Below are positions 1 through 8,435 of a stretch of 64,000 nucleotides of DNA, piece after piece (the stretch's first letter is position 1; every line of letters begins with the position of its first letter). The translations under genes were made by a program, and so were the position numbers. Below the pieces are notes generated by a model, which did no database searches, was not told where the DNA came from, and saw only the letters and a list, made by a program, of their open reading frames with translations. Source of the stretch: Crocinitomicaceae bacterium (lineage in GTDB: Bacteria; Bacteroidota; Bacteroidia; Flavobacteriales_D; Crocinitomicaceae). The stretch is from assembly GCA_017984635.1 (NCBI GenBank), contig JAGNZC010000005.1, positions 1 to 64,000 of the forward strand, read 5' to 3'.

Positions 1-215
1 ATCACTTAGATATGAAAACAAAAGACATCATTAAAGATGCGTTGAAAGCATTTGATGGCACATTGATTTTAGTATCTCACGACCGTGATTTCTTAGATGG
101 ATTGGCAACTAAAGTCTTTGAATTTGGCAACAAACGTGTTAAGGAACACTTTGAAGATGTAAAAGGATTCTTAGCTAAAAAGAAAATGGATTCTTTAAAA
201 GAAATCGAGAAATAG
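1..215 (+). CDS. ABC-F family ATPase, C-terminal fragment (cut by window edge)
   Basis: The reading frame is open from the left edge and starts mid-motif. The first codons read H-L-D-M, the end of the 'DEPTNHLD' Walker B/D-loop of an ABC-F ATPase, and 'LVSHDRDFLD' with the switch histidine follows about 20 residues later. Only about the last 70 residues are visible. ABC-F proteins are soluble twin-ATPase factors that act on the ribosome (translation factors or antibiotic protection), but this tail does not show the subfamily. The ATG at 12 is internal, not the start. The gene converges on the glycosyltransferase ending at 218, with only two bases between the stops. A second, complete ABC-F gene lies at 25563-27500. 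Confidence 0.9.
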   Translation, partial: HLDMKTKDIIKDALKAFDGTLILVSHDRDFLDGLATKVFEFGNKRVKEHFEDVKGFLAKKKMDSLKEIEK

Positions 216-217
216 CA

Positions 218-1324
218 TTAACTTTTAGTGATTTTCCTGCCTTTCCAATCTATAGTACGCGTGAAAGACAAATACAGTAAGATTATACTGTAAATCGGTA
301 AAAGAACTTCGTAAAGAGGAAGCAGTAGCAACGTTTTCAAGCGACCTTGTTTGTAAAAAAAAGGTGTAATAAATAAACCGTCTATTAGAGTTTTGAAAAA
401 AACTAAATAGCTTAGGTTGCTCCAGTTACTTGTAACCAATTCGTAGCTTATACCTACTATAAATAAAGTGGTAAAAAGTCCTTGAAACAATGCGACACAA
501 TTTGCCGTTCCATCTTTTACAGATGACGTTTTGGAAATCCAACGCAACCGTTGTTTCAAAAACGCTTGAAGTGAATTCGGAGTTTCAGTATACACTGCAT
601 ACATCATCGATGTTACTAATTGAATGGAAGCGTTGGCTCGTTTAAAATCAGCCAATAAAAACATATCGTCACCACTACTTATGTGTTGGTGTTTCAAAAT
701 TGAATCTGTTGCTTTCAAAACCGATGACTTAAACAAGAGATTTGCACCACTCGCAACAATTGGTTTAGTAAAACCTGCAATCCCTTGATTAATCGCGTTG
801 ATTAATAATACATCTAATTCAAAAAAACGTTGACTGAAATTTCGGGCTTCTAATACGACAGGCAAGATTGCTAAATCAACTTTGGGCAATGTTGTTAAAT
901 GTATAAAATAATCAGGTTCAAAATAAACATCCGCATCCATTGTTAAATAATATTCTGAAGGATAAAGCTTCATTGCAAAACGCAAAGCTTGCTTTTTACC
1001 TTCTACCCCATTTGGCAAATTAATTACTGTTAATTGAGTTGCTATTTCACTTTTTTGAATGACATCTAAACTGCTGTCTTCAGAATGGTCATCAATAAAA
1101 ATGATGCGTTTTGGTAATCCTTTCGCAGCATTTAAACTCGCTAGTATTGAATGAATTCTATGTTCTTCGTTTCTAAAAGGGACTAAAAGCGAAATATTAT
1201 ATAAATCAAAAGAAGGAGTTTGATTCAATATTACATTTTCTTTTCTTTGCTGAATTAGAACACCAAAAACAAATAGTAAAATAAAAATTAGTGTATAAAT
1301 TATAAAAAGGAGAGTGGTTATCAT
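218..1324 (-). CDS. Membrane-associated family 2 glycosyltransferase
   Basis: 368 residues with one N-terminal membrane segment (residues about 2-24) and two or three hydrophobic segments near the C-terminus around a GT-A domain. Visible GT2 motifs: VPFRNEE at the nucleotide-sugar site, IDDHSED, DAD (metal-binding DxD), GDD in the acceptor region and QRLRW (the QxxRW motif of processive-type and related GT2s). The ATG follows directly on the TAG stop of the upstream flippase-like gene, so the two are probably co-translated. Donor and acceptor cannot be told from sequence. Pairing with a flippase-like membrane protein suggests lipid-linked or exported glycans (inference). Confidence 0.88.
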   Translation of the reverse strand: MITTLLFIIYTLIFILLFVFGVLIQQRKENVILNQTPSFDLYNISLLVPFRNEEHRIHSILASLNAAKGLPKRIIFIDDHSEDSSLDVIQKSEIATQLTVINLPNGVEGKKQALRFAMKLYPSEYYLTMDADVYFEPDYFIHLTTLPKVDLAILPVVLEARNFSQRFFELDVLLINAINQGIAGFTKPIVASGANLLFKSSVLKATDSILKHQHISSGDDMFLLADFKRANASIQLVTSMMYAVYTETPNSLQAFLKQRLRWISKTSSVKDGTANCVALFQGLFTTLFIVGISYELVTSNWSNLSYLVFFKTLIDGLFITPFFYKQGRLKTLLLLPLYEVLLPIYSIILLYLSFTRTIDWKGRKITKS

Positions 1325-2191
1325 CTATTTCTTTTTTGCGATGAAAATAGCAAAAATTGTTGGAATAAATAAATTGAAGACCCAAACAGAAAGAGAAGCT
1401 AATAAAATGGGTTGTTGCGTTAAACCTGCAAAACTCAATACCCACAAAGAAATCGACTCTCGAATGGCTAATTTACCTAGAAATAATGAAGGTGAAATCG
1501 TGACCCATAAATAAACTTGAAAAATCCATGCGATTAATTCAACTGAAAATGGAACTCCAAAAGCGAGCAATAATGAGCAAAATTGAACCACAAACACAAG
1601 ATATCTTAAAAAGCTAAAGTATAAAATACGCCATCTGAAACATGGTTTTGACTTTAATTTTAAAAAATAAGAACGCAATCCTCTTTTATTCCTGAAAAAA
1701 CGTGAAAAGTGTTCAACAGAAAAAAAAGCGAGTAAAAAGAGGAATAGTGCGATTAAAAAAATGAACAGAACCAAATAAAAACCTTGTTGCAAAGGAGTTT
1801 CTTGAAGAAAAACTAATCCTAGTGCTCCGAATAATAAGCTCATTAAAAATTGACCGTAATTGGAAATCAACGTTGAACCAATTAAATCAATTCGATTCTT
1901 ACGTTCAAAATAATAGATTCTCCCAATAAAATTTCCCTGCATATTGGGTGTAAGCATTCCTGTTATGATTCCTGCACAAAAGGATTGAAAAGCACGTTGA
2001 TCAGTTGTTTCTAAAGAAGTAAAACGAAGTGTTTCTTGCCACTTTTTCCATTCAAAAAACCAGTTCAAAGGAATTAAACTAAATGCAAGGATTAACCAAA
2101 AATAATTTTTAATTGGATCTGAATGAAAGTTCCAATCTACTTTTTTTAATGTTTGAAACAAAAAATAAAGAAGCACGATAAATGCAATCAT
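1325..2191 (-). CDS. Flippase-like (LPG synthase TM-region / UPF0104) integral membrane protein
   Basis: About 288 residues from the first ATG, with many hydrophobic segments. The composition and the aromatic/basic loops (such as NMQGNFIGRIYYF and the SLFLGKLAIRES segment) match the UPF0104/'lysylphosphatidylglycerol synthase TM region' family, which includes AglD-type proteins. No catalytic domain is attached. I chose the ATG at 2191. In-frame TTG codons at 2239 and 2296 would add a lysine-rich N-terminus, but the one at 2296 would overlap the divergent ruvC by 43 bases. The 3' end abuts the GT2 gene (TAG then ATG). A role in moving or presenting a lipid carrier for the GT2 is inference. Confidence 0.75.
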   Translation of the reverse strand: MIAFIVLLYFLFQTLKKVDWNFHSDPIKNYFWLILAFSLIPLNWFFEWKKWQETLRFTSLETTDQRAFQSFCAGIITGMLTPNMQGNFIGRIYYFERKNRIDLIGSTLISNYGQFLMSLLFGALGLVFLQETPLQQGFYLVLFIFLIALFLFLLAFFSVEHFSRFFRNKRGLRSYFLKLKSKPCFRWRILYFSFLRYLVFVVQFCSLLLAFGVPFSVELIAWIFQVYLWVTISPSLFLGKLAIRESISLWVLSFAGLTQQPILLASLSVWVFNLFIPTIFAIFIAKKK

Positions 2192-2253
2192 TTTAAAAAA
2201 AACGAGTACAATCTTCTTATTTTTTATAGCTTTAACCAATGATTTTTTTTTGA

Positions 2254-2811
2254 ATGGTTGAAGATAAGATAATTCTCGGAATTGACCCAGGTACAACGGT
2301 CTTAGGTTATGGTTTAATCCATATAAAAAAGAACAAATTAGAATTGATCAACTTTGGCATTATTCAATTAAGTAAACTTCCAACGCATCCTGATAAGTTG
2401 AAACGGATTTTTGACCGTTTAGACGGAATCATCAAAGAATTTAAGCCTGATGAAATGGCGATTGAAGCTCCATTTTTTGGGAAAAATGTTCAATCTATGC
2501 TCAAGCTTGGTCGCGCACAAGGTGTAGCTATTGCAGCGAGCTTAAGTCACAATGTCCCCTTTGAAGAATATTCACCAAGAAGAATAAAGCAAGCGATCAC
2601 TGGAAATGGAAATGCGTCGAAAGAACAAGTTGCTTTAATGCTTCAAAAATTATTGAATTTCAATGAAATGCCTAAATACTTGGATGCAACAGATGGTTTA
2701 GCTGTTGCTGTTTGTCATCATTTCTCGAAAGGAATTGGCGAACACAACAAAGAAAAAGCGGGTAATTGGGATGCTTTTCTGAAATTAAATCCAGAAAGAA
2801 AACTTCGTTAA
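2254..2811 (+). CDS. ruvC: Crossover junction endodeoxyribonuclease RuvC
   Basis: 185 residues, normal length for RuvC. This Holliday-junction resolvase cuts four-way DNA junctions symmetrically together with RuvAB. The RNase H-like catalytic acids are all present: D11 in GIDPGTT, E71 in AIEAPFF, and D144/D147 in YLDATDG. The KNVQSMLKLGRAQG helix is also typical. The gene starts 62 bases from the divergent flippase-like gene, so its promoter must be in that short gap or inside the neighbour. A small membrane-protein gene follows nine bases after the stop. Confidence 0.97.
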   Translation: MVEDKIILGIDPGTTVLGYGLIHIKKNKLELINFGIIQLSKLPTHPDKLKRIFDRLDGIIKEFKPDEMAIEAPFFGKNVQSMLKLGRAQGVAIAASLSHNVPFEEYSPRRIKQAITGNGNASKEQVALMLQKLLNFNEMPKYLDATDGLAVAVCHHFSKGIGEHNKEKAGNWDAFLKLNPERKLR

Positions 2812-2820
2812 TTACAGTTT

Positions 2821-3177
2821 ATGATTAAAAAAAACAAAAACATATTGTCAAAAAGAGAATTTGCAAAACGCATGATTCGCTATTTTTCGATCTCCCTTTT
2901 TCTTATCATTTTCTCGCTTGGAATAGGCGTTGTTGGGTATCACATAACAGCAGGACTTGGTTGGATAGACAGTTTGTTAAATGCTTCGATGATTTTAACT
3001 GGAATGGGACCTGTTGATCGATTGACAAATGATTCGGCGAAAATTTTCGCTTCTATTTACTCTTTATTTAGTGGTGTAGCCTTCTTAAGTACCGTTGCAA
3101 TCTTTTTTTCACCGATTGCGCATCGTCTACTCCATGTTTTACATGTTGAAGACACGAAAGAAGAAGAAGAAAATTAA
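2821..3177 (+). CDS. Small two-TM channel-like membrane protein with a GMGPV loop
   Basis: 118 residues: a basic cytoplasmic start, TM1 (about 20-43), a re-entrant-like segment (about 48-66, 'WIDSLLNASMILTGMGPVD'), TM2 (about 75-100) and an acidic tail after HRLLHVLHVED. The order TM / pore-helix-like segment / short loop / 'KIFASIYSLFSGVAF' helix parallels the Ion_trans_2 potassium-channel pore. The filter TVGYG is replaced by TGMGPV. I recall similar short uncharacterised proteins with GMGPV and the terminal HRLLH motif in other phyla (memory, not searched). It lies nine bases after ruvC, probably co-transcribed. Its stop overlaps that of the convergent DUF4296 gene in a shared TTAA. Conduction of ions is not shown. 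Confidence 0.7.
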   Translation: MIKKNKNILSKREFAKRMIRYFSISLFLIIFSLGIGVVGYHITAGLGWIDSLLNASMILTGMGPVDRLTNDSAKIFASIYSLFSGVAFLSTVAIFFSPIAHRLLHVLHVEDTKEEEEN

Positions 3178-3584
3178 TTCAAGCTCTTTTTCAATTCACT
3201 TTCTTCTGTCTGAATAGTGTTTTCAGGGGTTTTTAGTGCATTTCCTGTTTTTGCAGACAAGACATTCATTGAATCTAAAATCTGATTATTTATCACAATC
3301 ATTTCTTCTTGTCGAGTAGCATAATAATCAAAACTTTTTTCAAATTGATGTGGTGTAAATCCGTACTTTTTTAAAATTAGCTGACCGGATTTCTTCATTG
3401 CATCGCTGTAAAAGGAAATATGCGAATACTTCATTTGCAAATCTGCTTCTATTAAATTTAAGTCGATTAAGACTTGAACCATTTCATCTTTTGAAATCAA
3501 ATCAGATGGCTTTTTTGTTCCCAACATTGGATTTGAAGAACAAGCCGTTACCACGAATAGAATCAAAAAATAAAGTCGTTTCAT
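3174..3584 (-). CDS. DUF4296 lipoprotein
   Basis: 136 residues. A short hydrophobic signal ends in a lipobox with C15 (FVVTAC), then SS. The conserved block '[24 protein letters not shown]' followed by a helical YGF...FEKSFDYY region is the Bacteroidota family DUF4296. It should be an envelope lipoprotein; function is unknown. Its ATG overlaps the TGA of dihydroorotase (ATGA), so it is the last cistron of the Dpm1-like / pyrC / DUF4296 run. Confidence 0.85.
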   Translation of the reverse strand: MKRLYFLILFVVTACSSNPMLGTKKPSDLISKDEMVQVLIDLNLIEADLQMKYSHISFYSDAMKKSGQLILKKYGFTPHQFEKSFDYYATRQEEMIVINNQILDSMNVLSAKTGNALKTPENTIQTEESELKKSLN

Positions 3585-4927
3585 TTAATAAAATTAAAAC
3601 GTAAACGTTGACCATTTGTGCCTTCAATGATTTTTCCTTCATTATAAACCAACGTTCCGTTTACAAATGTTTTGTCAATAGAATATTGAAAGGTTGTGCC
3701 CTCAAATGGCGACCATCCACATTTATACAATAATGATTCTTTCACAACTTGCGTTGGCTTTTTGTCGACCACAACTAAATCAGCATAATAACCTTCCCGA
3801 ATAAATCCTCTGTCTTTTATTTTGAATAATATAGCAGGATGATGAGCCATTTTTTCAACGATTTTTTCAATTGAAATCAAACCAGTTTCCATTTTTTCTA
3901 GCATTGCTAAAAGTGCATGCTGAACTAATGGTCCACCCGAAGGCGCTTTAAAATAAGATTGACTTTTTTCTTCAATCGTATGCGGCGCATGATCCGTTGC
4001 AATAACATCAATTCTATTATCCAAAACAGCTTGAAAAATAGCGTCACGATCACTTGCTTTTTTAACTGCAGGATTCCATTTAATTAAATTTCCTTTTGCA
4101 GCATAATCTTCATCCGAAAACCATAAATGATGAACACATGCTTCAGCTGTAATCATTTTTTGTTCCAAAGGAATTGCATTTGAAAACAAAGCAAGTTCTT
4201 TTTCTGTTGAAATATGTAAAATATGTAAACGTGTATTGAATTTTTTGGCCAAACGTACAGCTAATGATGAAGAAAGGTAGCACGCTTCTTCGCTTCTGAT
4301 GATTGGGTGCAATTCTACTGGAACTTCTTCTCCATAAATTGCTTTATATTTCTCTATGTTTGCCCTAATGGTAGCTTCGTCTTCACAATGTGTTGCAATT
4401 AACATTGGTGGAACACGTGCAAACAAATCTTCTAACGTTTTTTCACTATCAACTAACATGTTTCCCGTTGAAGAACCCATGAATATTTTTACTCCGCACA
4501 CATTTTCTCCATCCGTTTTCAATACTTCATCAATGTTATCATTGGAAGCACCCATGAAAAAAGAGTAATTAGCAATAGAGCTATTTGCTGCAATTTGGTA
4601 TTTATCTTCTAATAATTCTTGCGTCAATGCATTAGGAACCGTGTTTGGCATTTCCATAAAAGAAGTAATTCCACCTGCAACAGCTGCTCTTGACTCCGTT
4701 GCAATGGTCGCTTTGTGAATTAAGCCTGGTTCACGAAAATGAACTTGATCATCAATACAACCTGGCAACAAAAACTTCCCTTCTAAATTGATTTCAGTAC
4801 ACGATAAAGATGTAGTTATCGATGGACTTATTTGGGTGATTCTGCCATCTTGAATTAATAAATCAGCTACAACTTGTTTTCCTTCGTTAACAATGGTTGC
4901 TGATCTTAATAGATAATTTAAACTCAT
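3581..4927 (-). CDS. pyrC: Dihydroorotase (class I amidohydrolase)
   Basis: 448 residues. The enzyme cyclises N-carbamoyl-aspartate to dihydroorotate, step three of pyrimidine synthesis. Amidohydrolase motifs: [10 protein letters not shown] (H63, R65), [11 protein letters not shown] with K147 as the likely carboxylated lysine, H180 in THCED, H238 in LHILHIS, and D312/H316 in ATDHAPH. The first His of the usual HxH is Q61. From memory this QVH form is normal for Bacteroidota dihydroorotases, so it is not damage. I chose the ATG at 4927 because it overlaps the upstream TGA as ATGA; a TTG at 4951 is a poorer choice. Confidence 0.93.
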   Translation of the reverse strand: MSLNYLLRSATIVNEGKQVVADLLIQDGRITQISPSITTSLSCTEINLEGKFLLPGCIDDQVHFREPGLIHKATIATESRAAVAGGITSFMEMPNTVPNALTQELLEDKYQIAANSSIANYSFFMGASNDNIDEVLKTDGENVCGVKIFMGSSTGNMLVDSEKTLEDLFARVPPMLIATHCEDEATIRANIEKYKAIYGEEVPVELHPIIRSEEACYLSSSLAVRLAKKFNTRLHILHISTEKELALFSNAIPLEQKMITAEACVHHLWFSDEDYAAKGNLIKWNPAVKKASDRDAIFQAVLDNRIDVIATDHAPHTIEEKSQSYFKAPSGGPLVQHALLAMLEKMETGLISIEKIVEKMAHHPAILFKIKDRGFIREGYYADLVVVDKKPTQVVKESLLYKCGWSPFEGTTFQYSIDKTFVNGTLVYNEGKIIEGTNGQRLRFNFIK

Positions 4928-5634
4928 AATTTCATTTTTCGCATTTTCCAAACACCCCAGAAAGCTTCTTTAAAAATACCAGCGCTCATTTTAGAAACGC
5001 CATATAAACGATCGACAAATGTGATCGGAACTTCTGTAATTTTAAACCCGTGACGGATTGCTGCATATTTCATGCAAATTTGAAAAGCGTACCCTTTAAA
5101 TGTAATTGCATCTAAATGAATCGTTTCCAATACTTTTCTGCGGTAACATTTAAATCCTGCAGTTGTATCTTTTATGGAAATCCAAAGGATCATTCGAACA
5201 TAAACACTAGCGAAATAAGACATTAGAACACGCTTTAAAGGCCAATTACTTACTTTTCCGCCTTTGCAGTAGCGCGAACCGATACTTACGTCAGCGCCAT
5301 TGAAGCATGCATTATACAAACGAATCAAATCATCTGGATTATGTGAAAAATCACAATCCATTTCAAAAATAAAATCATATTTATTTTTAATTGACCATTT
5401 AAATCCATGAATGTAAGCTGTACCTAAGCCTAATTTTCCAGTTCTAGATTCAAGAAAAATTCTACCTGGGAATTCTAGTTGTAATGTTTTTATTTGATCG
5501 GCAGTCCCATCAGGAGAATTGTCATCTACAAATAAAATGTGAAAATCCTTTTCCAACGACATGACTTTACGCGTCATGCGTTCTACATTTTCAATTTCAT
5601 TGTAAGTTGGGATGATAATTATTGAATCTGACAC
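4924..5634 (-). CDS. Polyprenol-phosphate mannosyltransferase-like GT2 (Dpm1 family)
   Basis: 236 residues, soluble GT-A glycosyltransferase. Motifs: IPTYNE at the start, [20 protein letters not shown] (metal-binding region) and [11 protein letters not shown]. This is the Dpm1-like group that transfers a hexose from GDP/UDP to polyprenol phosphate; no C-terminal membrane anchor is seen. The start is GTG at 5634, chosen because the sequence M-S-D-S leading to IIPTYNE matches the usual N-terminus and there is no closer ATG. It is followed by pyrC with an ATGA overlap. The exact sugar is unknown. Confidence 0.9.
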   Translation of the reverse strand: MSDSIIIIPTYNEIENVERMTRKVMSLEKDFHILFVDDNSPDGTADQIKTLQLEFPGRIFLESRTGKLGLGTAYIHGFKWSIKNKYDFIFEMDCDFSHNPDDLIRLYNACFNGADVSIGSRYCKGGKVSNWPLKRVLMSYFASVYVRMILWISIKDTTAGFKCYRRKVLETIHLDAITFKGYAFQICMKYAAIRHGFKITEVPITFVDRLYGVSKMSAGIFKEAFWGVWKMRKMKL

Positions 5635-5697
5635 ACCTGTTTATTTATGCTTGCTAAATTAAATAAAAAAAAATTAAAATTTTTACAGAATTGCCAT

Positions 5698-6192
5698 TTA
5701 TTTAGCGCTTTCTTGATTTTTATAGAGCTCACTGATACAATCGCTGATTAAATCAGACTCATATCCTTTAGATTGCAAGAATTTAGTCACTTTTATTTTT
5801 TGATTCCACTCATTTTTCTCACTTGCCAATTCACGTATTTTCTTTTCAGCTAAATATGTGAGCGATGACCAATATTCATCTAAATCAATTTCTTTAATTG
5901 CTTTATCGATAGAGTATTTGGAAATGAATTTTTGATTTAAGTGGTTCTTGATTTTAATTCTGCCCCAACGTTTGATTCTAAATTTACCAGAAACATATGC
6001 CGATGCAAAACGCTCTTCATTTAAAAAATTAGTGGAAATAAGTTCAGCCAACAACTGATCTCTTTGCTCCCATTCAATTCCCCAAGAAATCATTTTTTGA
6101 TTGAGTTCAAACGAGCAACGCTCTTGATAAGCACAAAGCGCTTCTAATTTCGCTTTCGCTTCTAAAAAGGAATATTTACACTCCGACTTCAT
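5698..6192 (-). CDS. recX: Regulatory protein RecX
   Basis: 164 residues, all helical and rich in charged residues. It has the RecX pattern of three tandem three-helix repeats: LEALCAYQERCSFEL...KMISWGI, then LISTNFLNEERFASAYVSGKFRIKRWGR, then KNHLNQKFIS. RecX binds RecA filaments and limits RecA activity. It starts one base after the RNase G stop, so it is in the same transcript. recA is not next to it here, unlike in many proteobacteria. Confidence 0.93.
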   Translation of the reverse strand: MKSECKYSFLEAKAKLEALCAYQERCSFELNQKMISWGIEWEQRDQLLAELISTNFLNEERFASAYVSGKFRIKRWGRIKIKNHLNQKFISKYSIDKAIKEIDLDEYWSSLTYLAEKKIRELASEKNEWNQKIKVTKFLQSKGYESDLISDCISELYKNQESAK

Positions 6193-6193
6193 G

Positions 6194-7741
6194 TCAGAGT
6201 GTAATTTCCTCGTTATTTTTATTTACAAATGAGTATTGTAATAAGTGATGTGCAGTAACAGCGCGAACTTGTATCCACTTTTTATATTTGAAGAACCATT
6301 TTACTTGTCTTGAAATCAATCCTTTTGTAAAATAGGCTTCTAAATAAGGATGCACTAATAAGCTTACGGATGCTTCTTTTCTATCTGTTAACAGATAATT
6401 CAAATTGGATTCAATTTCTTCAGCCAACAAAATACTTGCTTGTACTTCACCTGTACCGTTACATGTAGGACAAGCTTCAGAAGTTTTAATATCTGTTTCA
6501 GGTCGCACACGTTGACGTGTAATTTCAATAACACCAAATTTTGATGGAGGTAAAATATTATGTTTTGCACGATCGGATTGCATAAATCCTTTCAATGTTT
6601 CAAACAATACTTTATTGTTTTCTCGTTCATGCATATCGATAAAATCGACACAAACAATCCCACCCATATCTCTCAATTGCAATACACGTGCAATTTCTTC
6701 AGCAGCCTCAATATTCGTTGCTAAAGCATTGCTTTCTTGACCATCAGCACCTTTTCGGTTACCACTGTTCACGTCAATTACATGCATTGCTTCGGTGTGT
6801 TCAATAATCAAATATCCACCATTTGAAAGTGGTACTTTTTTACCAAACAATGATTTAATTTGCTTATTAATTGCAAAGCGTTCGAAAATACTGATTTTTC
6901 CATCATACAATTTCAAAATCTTTTCTCTTCCTGGTGCAATACCAGTAACGTATTCTTTCATTTCTCCAAACAATGTTTCATCATTGATATGGATATTTGA
7001 AAAATCTGCATTTAATAAATCACGCAAAATGGAAGAAGTTTTACCAATTTCTCCCAATACTCTTTTTGGAGGTGTTGCAATTTTTAAGTTTGCATACATT
7101 CCTTTCCACTTTTCCATAAGATCTTTAAGATCTTGGTCAAGTTGCTCAATCTTTTTATTTTCTGCGACTGTCCGAATGATCACACCAAAATTCTTTGGTT
7201 TGATACTTTCCATTAAATCTTTTAGACGGTCTCTTTCGTCTTGTTCTTTGATTTTTTGAGATATTGAAATTTTATCTGAAAAAGGAACAAGAACTAAATA
7301 ACGACCTGCTAATGTAATTTCAGCACTCAAACGTGGACCTTTACTAGAAATAGGTTCTTTGGCCACTTGCACTAAAATTGATTGGGAAGATGAAATCACC
7401 TCATCAATCTTACCATCTTTTGGAATATCTTTTTCGCCTTTAAAATAAAGAAGATCGGCTACGTTTTGCTTACCATGAAGCGTGTCTTTGGTGAACTTAT
7501 TGAGTGAACTAAATTGTGGCCCTAAGTCTAAATAATGCAAAAATGCATCTTTATCATAACCAACATCTACAAACGCAGCATTTAAACTTGGAACAACTTT
7601 TCGAACTTTACCAAGGTAGATATCTCCTACTGCAAAGTCATTGTTTCCTTGTTCTTCATGCAATTCAATAAGCTTTCCATCGCGCAACAAAGCAAGCCAG
7701 ATGCCTTCTTTTCGGGCATCAACTACTAGTTCTAAACTCAC
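6194..7741 (-). CDS. rng: Ribonuclease G/E family endoribonuclease
   Basis: 515 residues, the length of RNase G rather than RNase E (no long C-terminal scaffold). An N-terminal S1-like domain with an insertion (about 36-140) precedes the catalytic domain. The Mg-binding aspartates are D323 in VIDVNSG and D366 in CVDFIDM, 43 residues apart as in E. coli RNase E (D303/D346). The Zn-link CPTCNGTG follows near residue 424. It processes rRNA and degrades mRNA with preference for 5'-monophosphate ends. The start is GTG (M-S-L-E-L-V). A terminator-like hairpin sits just upstream, and recX follows after one base. Confidence 0.95.
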   Translation of the reverse strand: MSLELVVDARKEGIWLALLRDGKLIELHEEQGNNDFAVGDIYLGKVRKVVPSLNAAFVDVGYDKDAFLHYLDLGPQFSSLNKFTKDTLHGKQNVADLLYFKGEKDIPKDGKIDEVISSSQSILVQVAKEPISSKGPRLSAEITLAGRYLVLVPFSDKISISQKIKEQDERDRLKDLMESIKPKNFGVIIRTVAENKKIEQLDQDLKDLMEKWKGMYANLKIATPPKRVLGEIGKTSSILRDLLNADFSNIHINDETLFGEMKEYVTGIAPGREKILKLYDGKISIFERFAINKQIKSLFGKKVPLSNGGYLIIEHTEAMHVIDVNSGNRKGADGQESNALATNIEAAEEIARVLQLRDMGGIVCVDFIDMHERENNKVLFETLKGFMQSDRAKHNILPPSKFGVIEITRQRVRPETDIKTSEACPTCNGTGEVQASILLAEEIESNLNYLLTDRKEASVSLLVHPYLEAYFTKGLISRQVKWFFKYKKWIQVRAVTAHHLLQYSFVNKNNEEITL

Positions 7742-7764
7742 GAAAGCCTTTTTTAAAAGTTAAA

Positions 7765-7800
7765 AAACAGAAAAACTTAGCAAGTTATCTTGCTAAGTTT
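7765..7800 (-). terminator. Intrinsic terminator / attenuator hairpin upstream of rng
   Basis: On the minus strand an 11-bp perfect stem (AACTTAGCAAG / CTTGCTAAGTT, 7774-7784 with 7789-7799) and a 4-nt loop are followed by a U-rich run (TTTTTCTGTTTTTT). It lies after the 30-residue gene and about 30 bases before the rng GTG. It would end the small-gene transcript or act as an attenuator in the rng leader. Confidence 0.8.
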
Positions 7801-7820
7801 ATACTATCACGTAACAAATG

Positions 7821-7913
7821 TTACTTTTTCTTTTTATGACGATTTTTTCTTAATCTTTTTTTACGCTTGTGCGTCGCCATTTTATGTCCTTTTCTTTTTT
7901 TACCACTTGGCAT
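7821..7913 (-). CDS. 30-residue highly basic protein (Bacteroidota ribosomal-type small protein)
   Basis: A 31-codon ORF. It starts M-P-S-G-K-K-R-K and ends N-R-H-K-K-K-K; 18 of its 30 residues are Lys or Arg, plus three His, and no acidic residue is present. Such proteins beginning MPSGKKRK and containing a 'MATHKRKKR' core are, from memory, present just upstream of RNase G in many Bacteroidota. The composition is that of a small ribosomal protein; it may be the Bacteroidota-specific large-subunit protein named bL38, but I cannot confirm this. It has its own candidate -7 box at 7987-7994 and a terminator hairpin after it. Confidence 0.8.
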   Translation of the reverse strand: MPSGKKRKGHKMATHKRKKRLRKNRHKKKK

Positions 7914-7986
7914 AATTCTATATTTTATAAGTGTTAATTTCTGTTTTAATCGTTCAGTCAAATGTTAGAAATTCTAAACGGGTCTG

Positions 7987-7994
7987 CAAAGATA
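7987..7994 (-). promoter_or_regulatory. Candidate -7 box (TATCTTTG) for the 30-residue gene
   Basis: Reads TATCTTTG on the minus strand, a perfect TAnnTTTG Bacteroidota -7 element, about 73 bases upstream of the ATG at 7913. I see no good TTTG at the -33 position. It lies between the HU stop and the small gene, so it would give a transcript separate from HU. Confidence 0.55.
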
Positions 7995-8039
7995 ATAAAT
8001 TCAACTGATTTTTTTTGAAAAATATTCAAAAACAAGTGA

Positions 8040-8330
8040 TTATTTTACTTTTACTTTATTTTTTACCTCGTCAACAAACGTTTTTGAAGGTTTAAATGAA
8101 GGAATATTGTGAGCTGGGATAATAATTGTCGTGTTTTTTGAAATGTTACGTCCAGTTTTTTCTGCTCTTTCTTTGACGATAAAGCTTCCAAATCCTCTTA
8201 AATACACGTTCTGTCCAGTTGCCAATGATGATTTGATAGAAGTCATAAACGCTTCAACAGCTTTTAATGCTTCTGTTCTCTCCAATCCTGTTACTTCTGC
8301 AATGTCTGCTACGATGTCTGCTTTTGTCAT
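8040..8330 (-). CDS. HU family DNA-binding protein
   Basis: 96 residues, slightly longer than typical HU (90). It has the N-terminal helical dimer part (MTKADIVADIAEVTGL), the LRGFGSF turn before the beta-arms, the arm segment GRNISKNTTIIIPA, and FKPSKTF with a basic tail. HU bends and compacts DNA as a dimer. It is divergent from mutY, with a candidate -7 box at 8371-8378 in the gap. The short spacing to the downstream small basic gene and RNase G allows read-through. Confidence 0.95.
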   Translation of the reverse strand: MTKADIVADIAEVTGLERTEALKAVEAFMTSIKSSLATGQNVYLRGFGSFIVKERAEKTGRNISKNTTIIIPAHNIPSFKPSKTFVDEVKNKVKVK

Positions 8331-8370
8331 TTTTTTTTATTTTGATATTATTATTTTTATTTTCAGACCG

Positions 8371-8378
8371 CAAAAGTA
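8371..8378 (-). promoter_or_regulatory. Candidate -7 box (TACTTTTG) for the HU gene
   Basis: TACTTTTG on the minus strand, matching TAnnTTTG, 40 bases upstream of the HU ATG. The predicted leader is about 35 nt. A matching -33 TTTG at the right distance is not evident. Confidence 0.6.
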
Positions 8379-8435
8379 CTTAGCAAATAGATTAAATTCC
8401 TAATTTCGTTCAAAGTTTTTTTAAAAAAAAATAAA

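Noticed and set aside
4735-4765. Dihydroorotase lacks the first His of the HxH zinc motif (QVH)
   Set aside because: As far as I recall, [10 protein letters not shown] is the standard form in Bacteroidota dihydroorotases, so it is a lineage trait and not inactivation.
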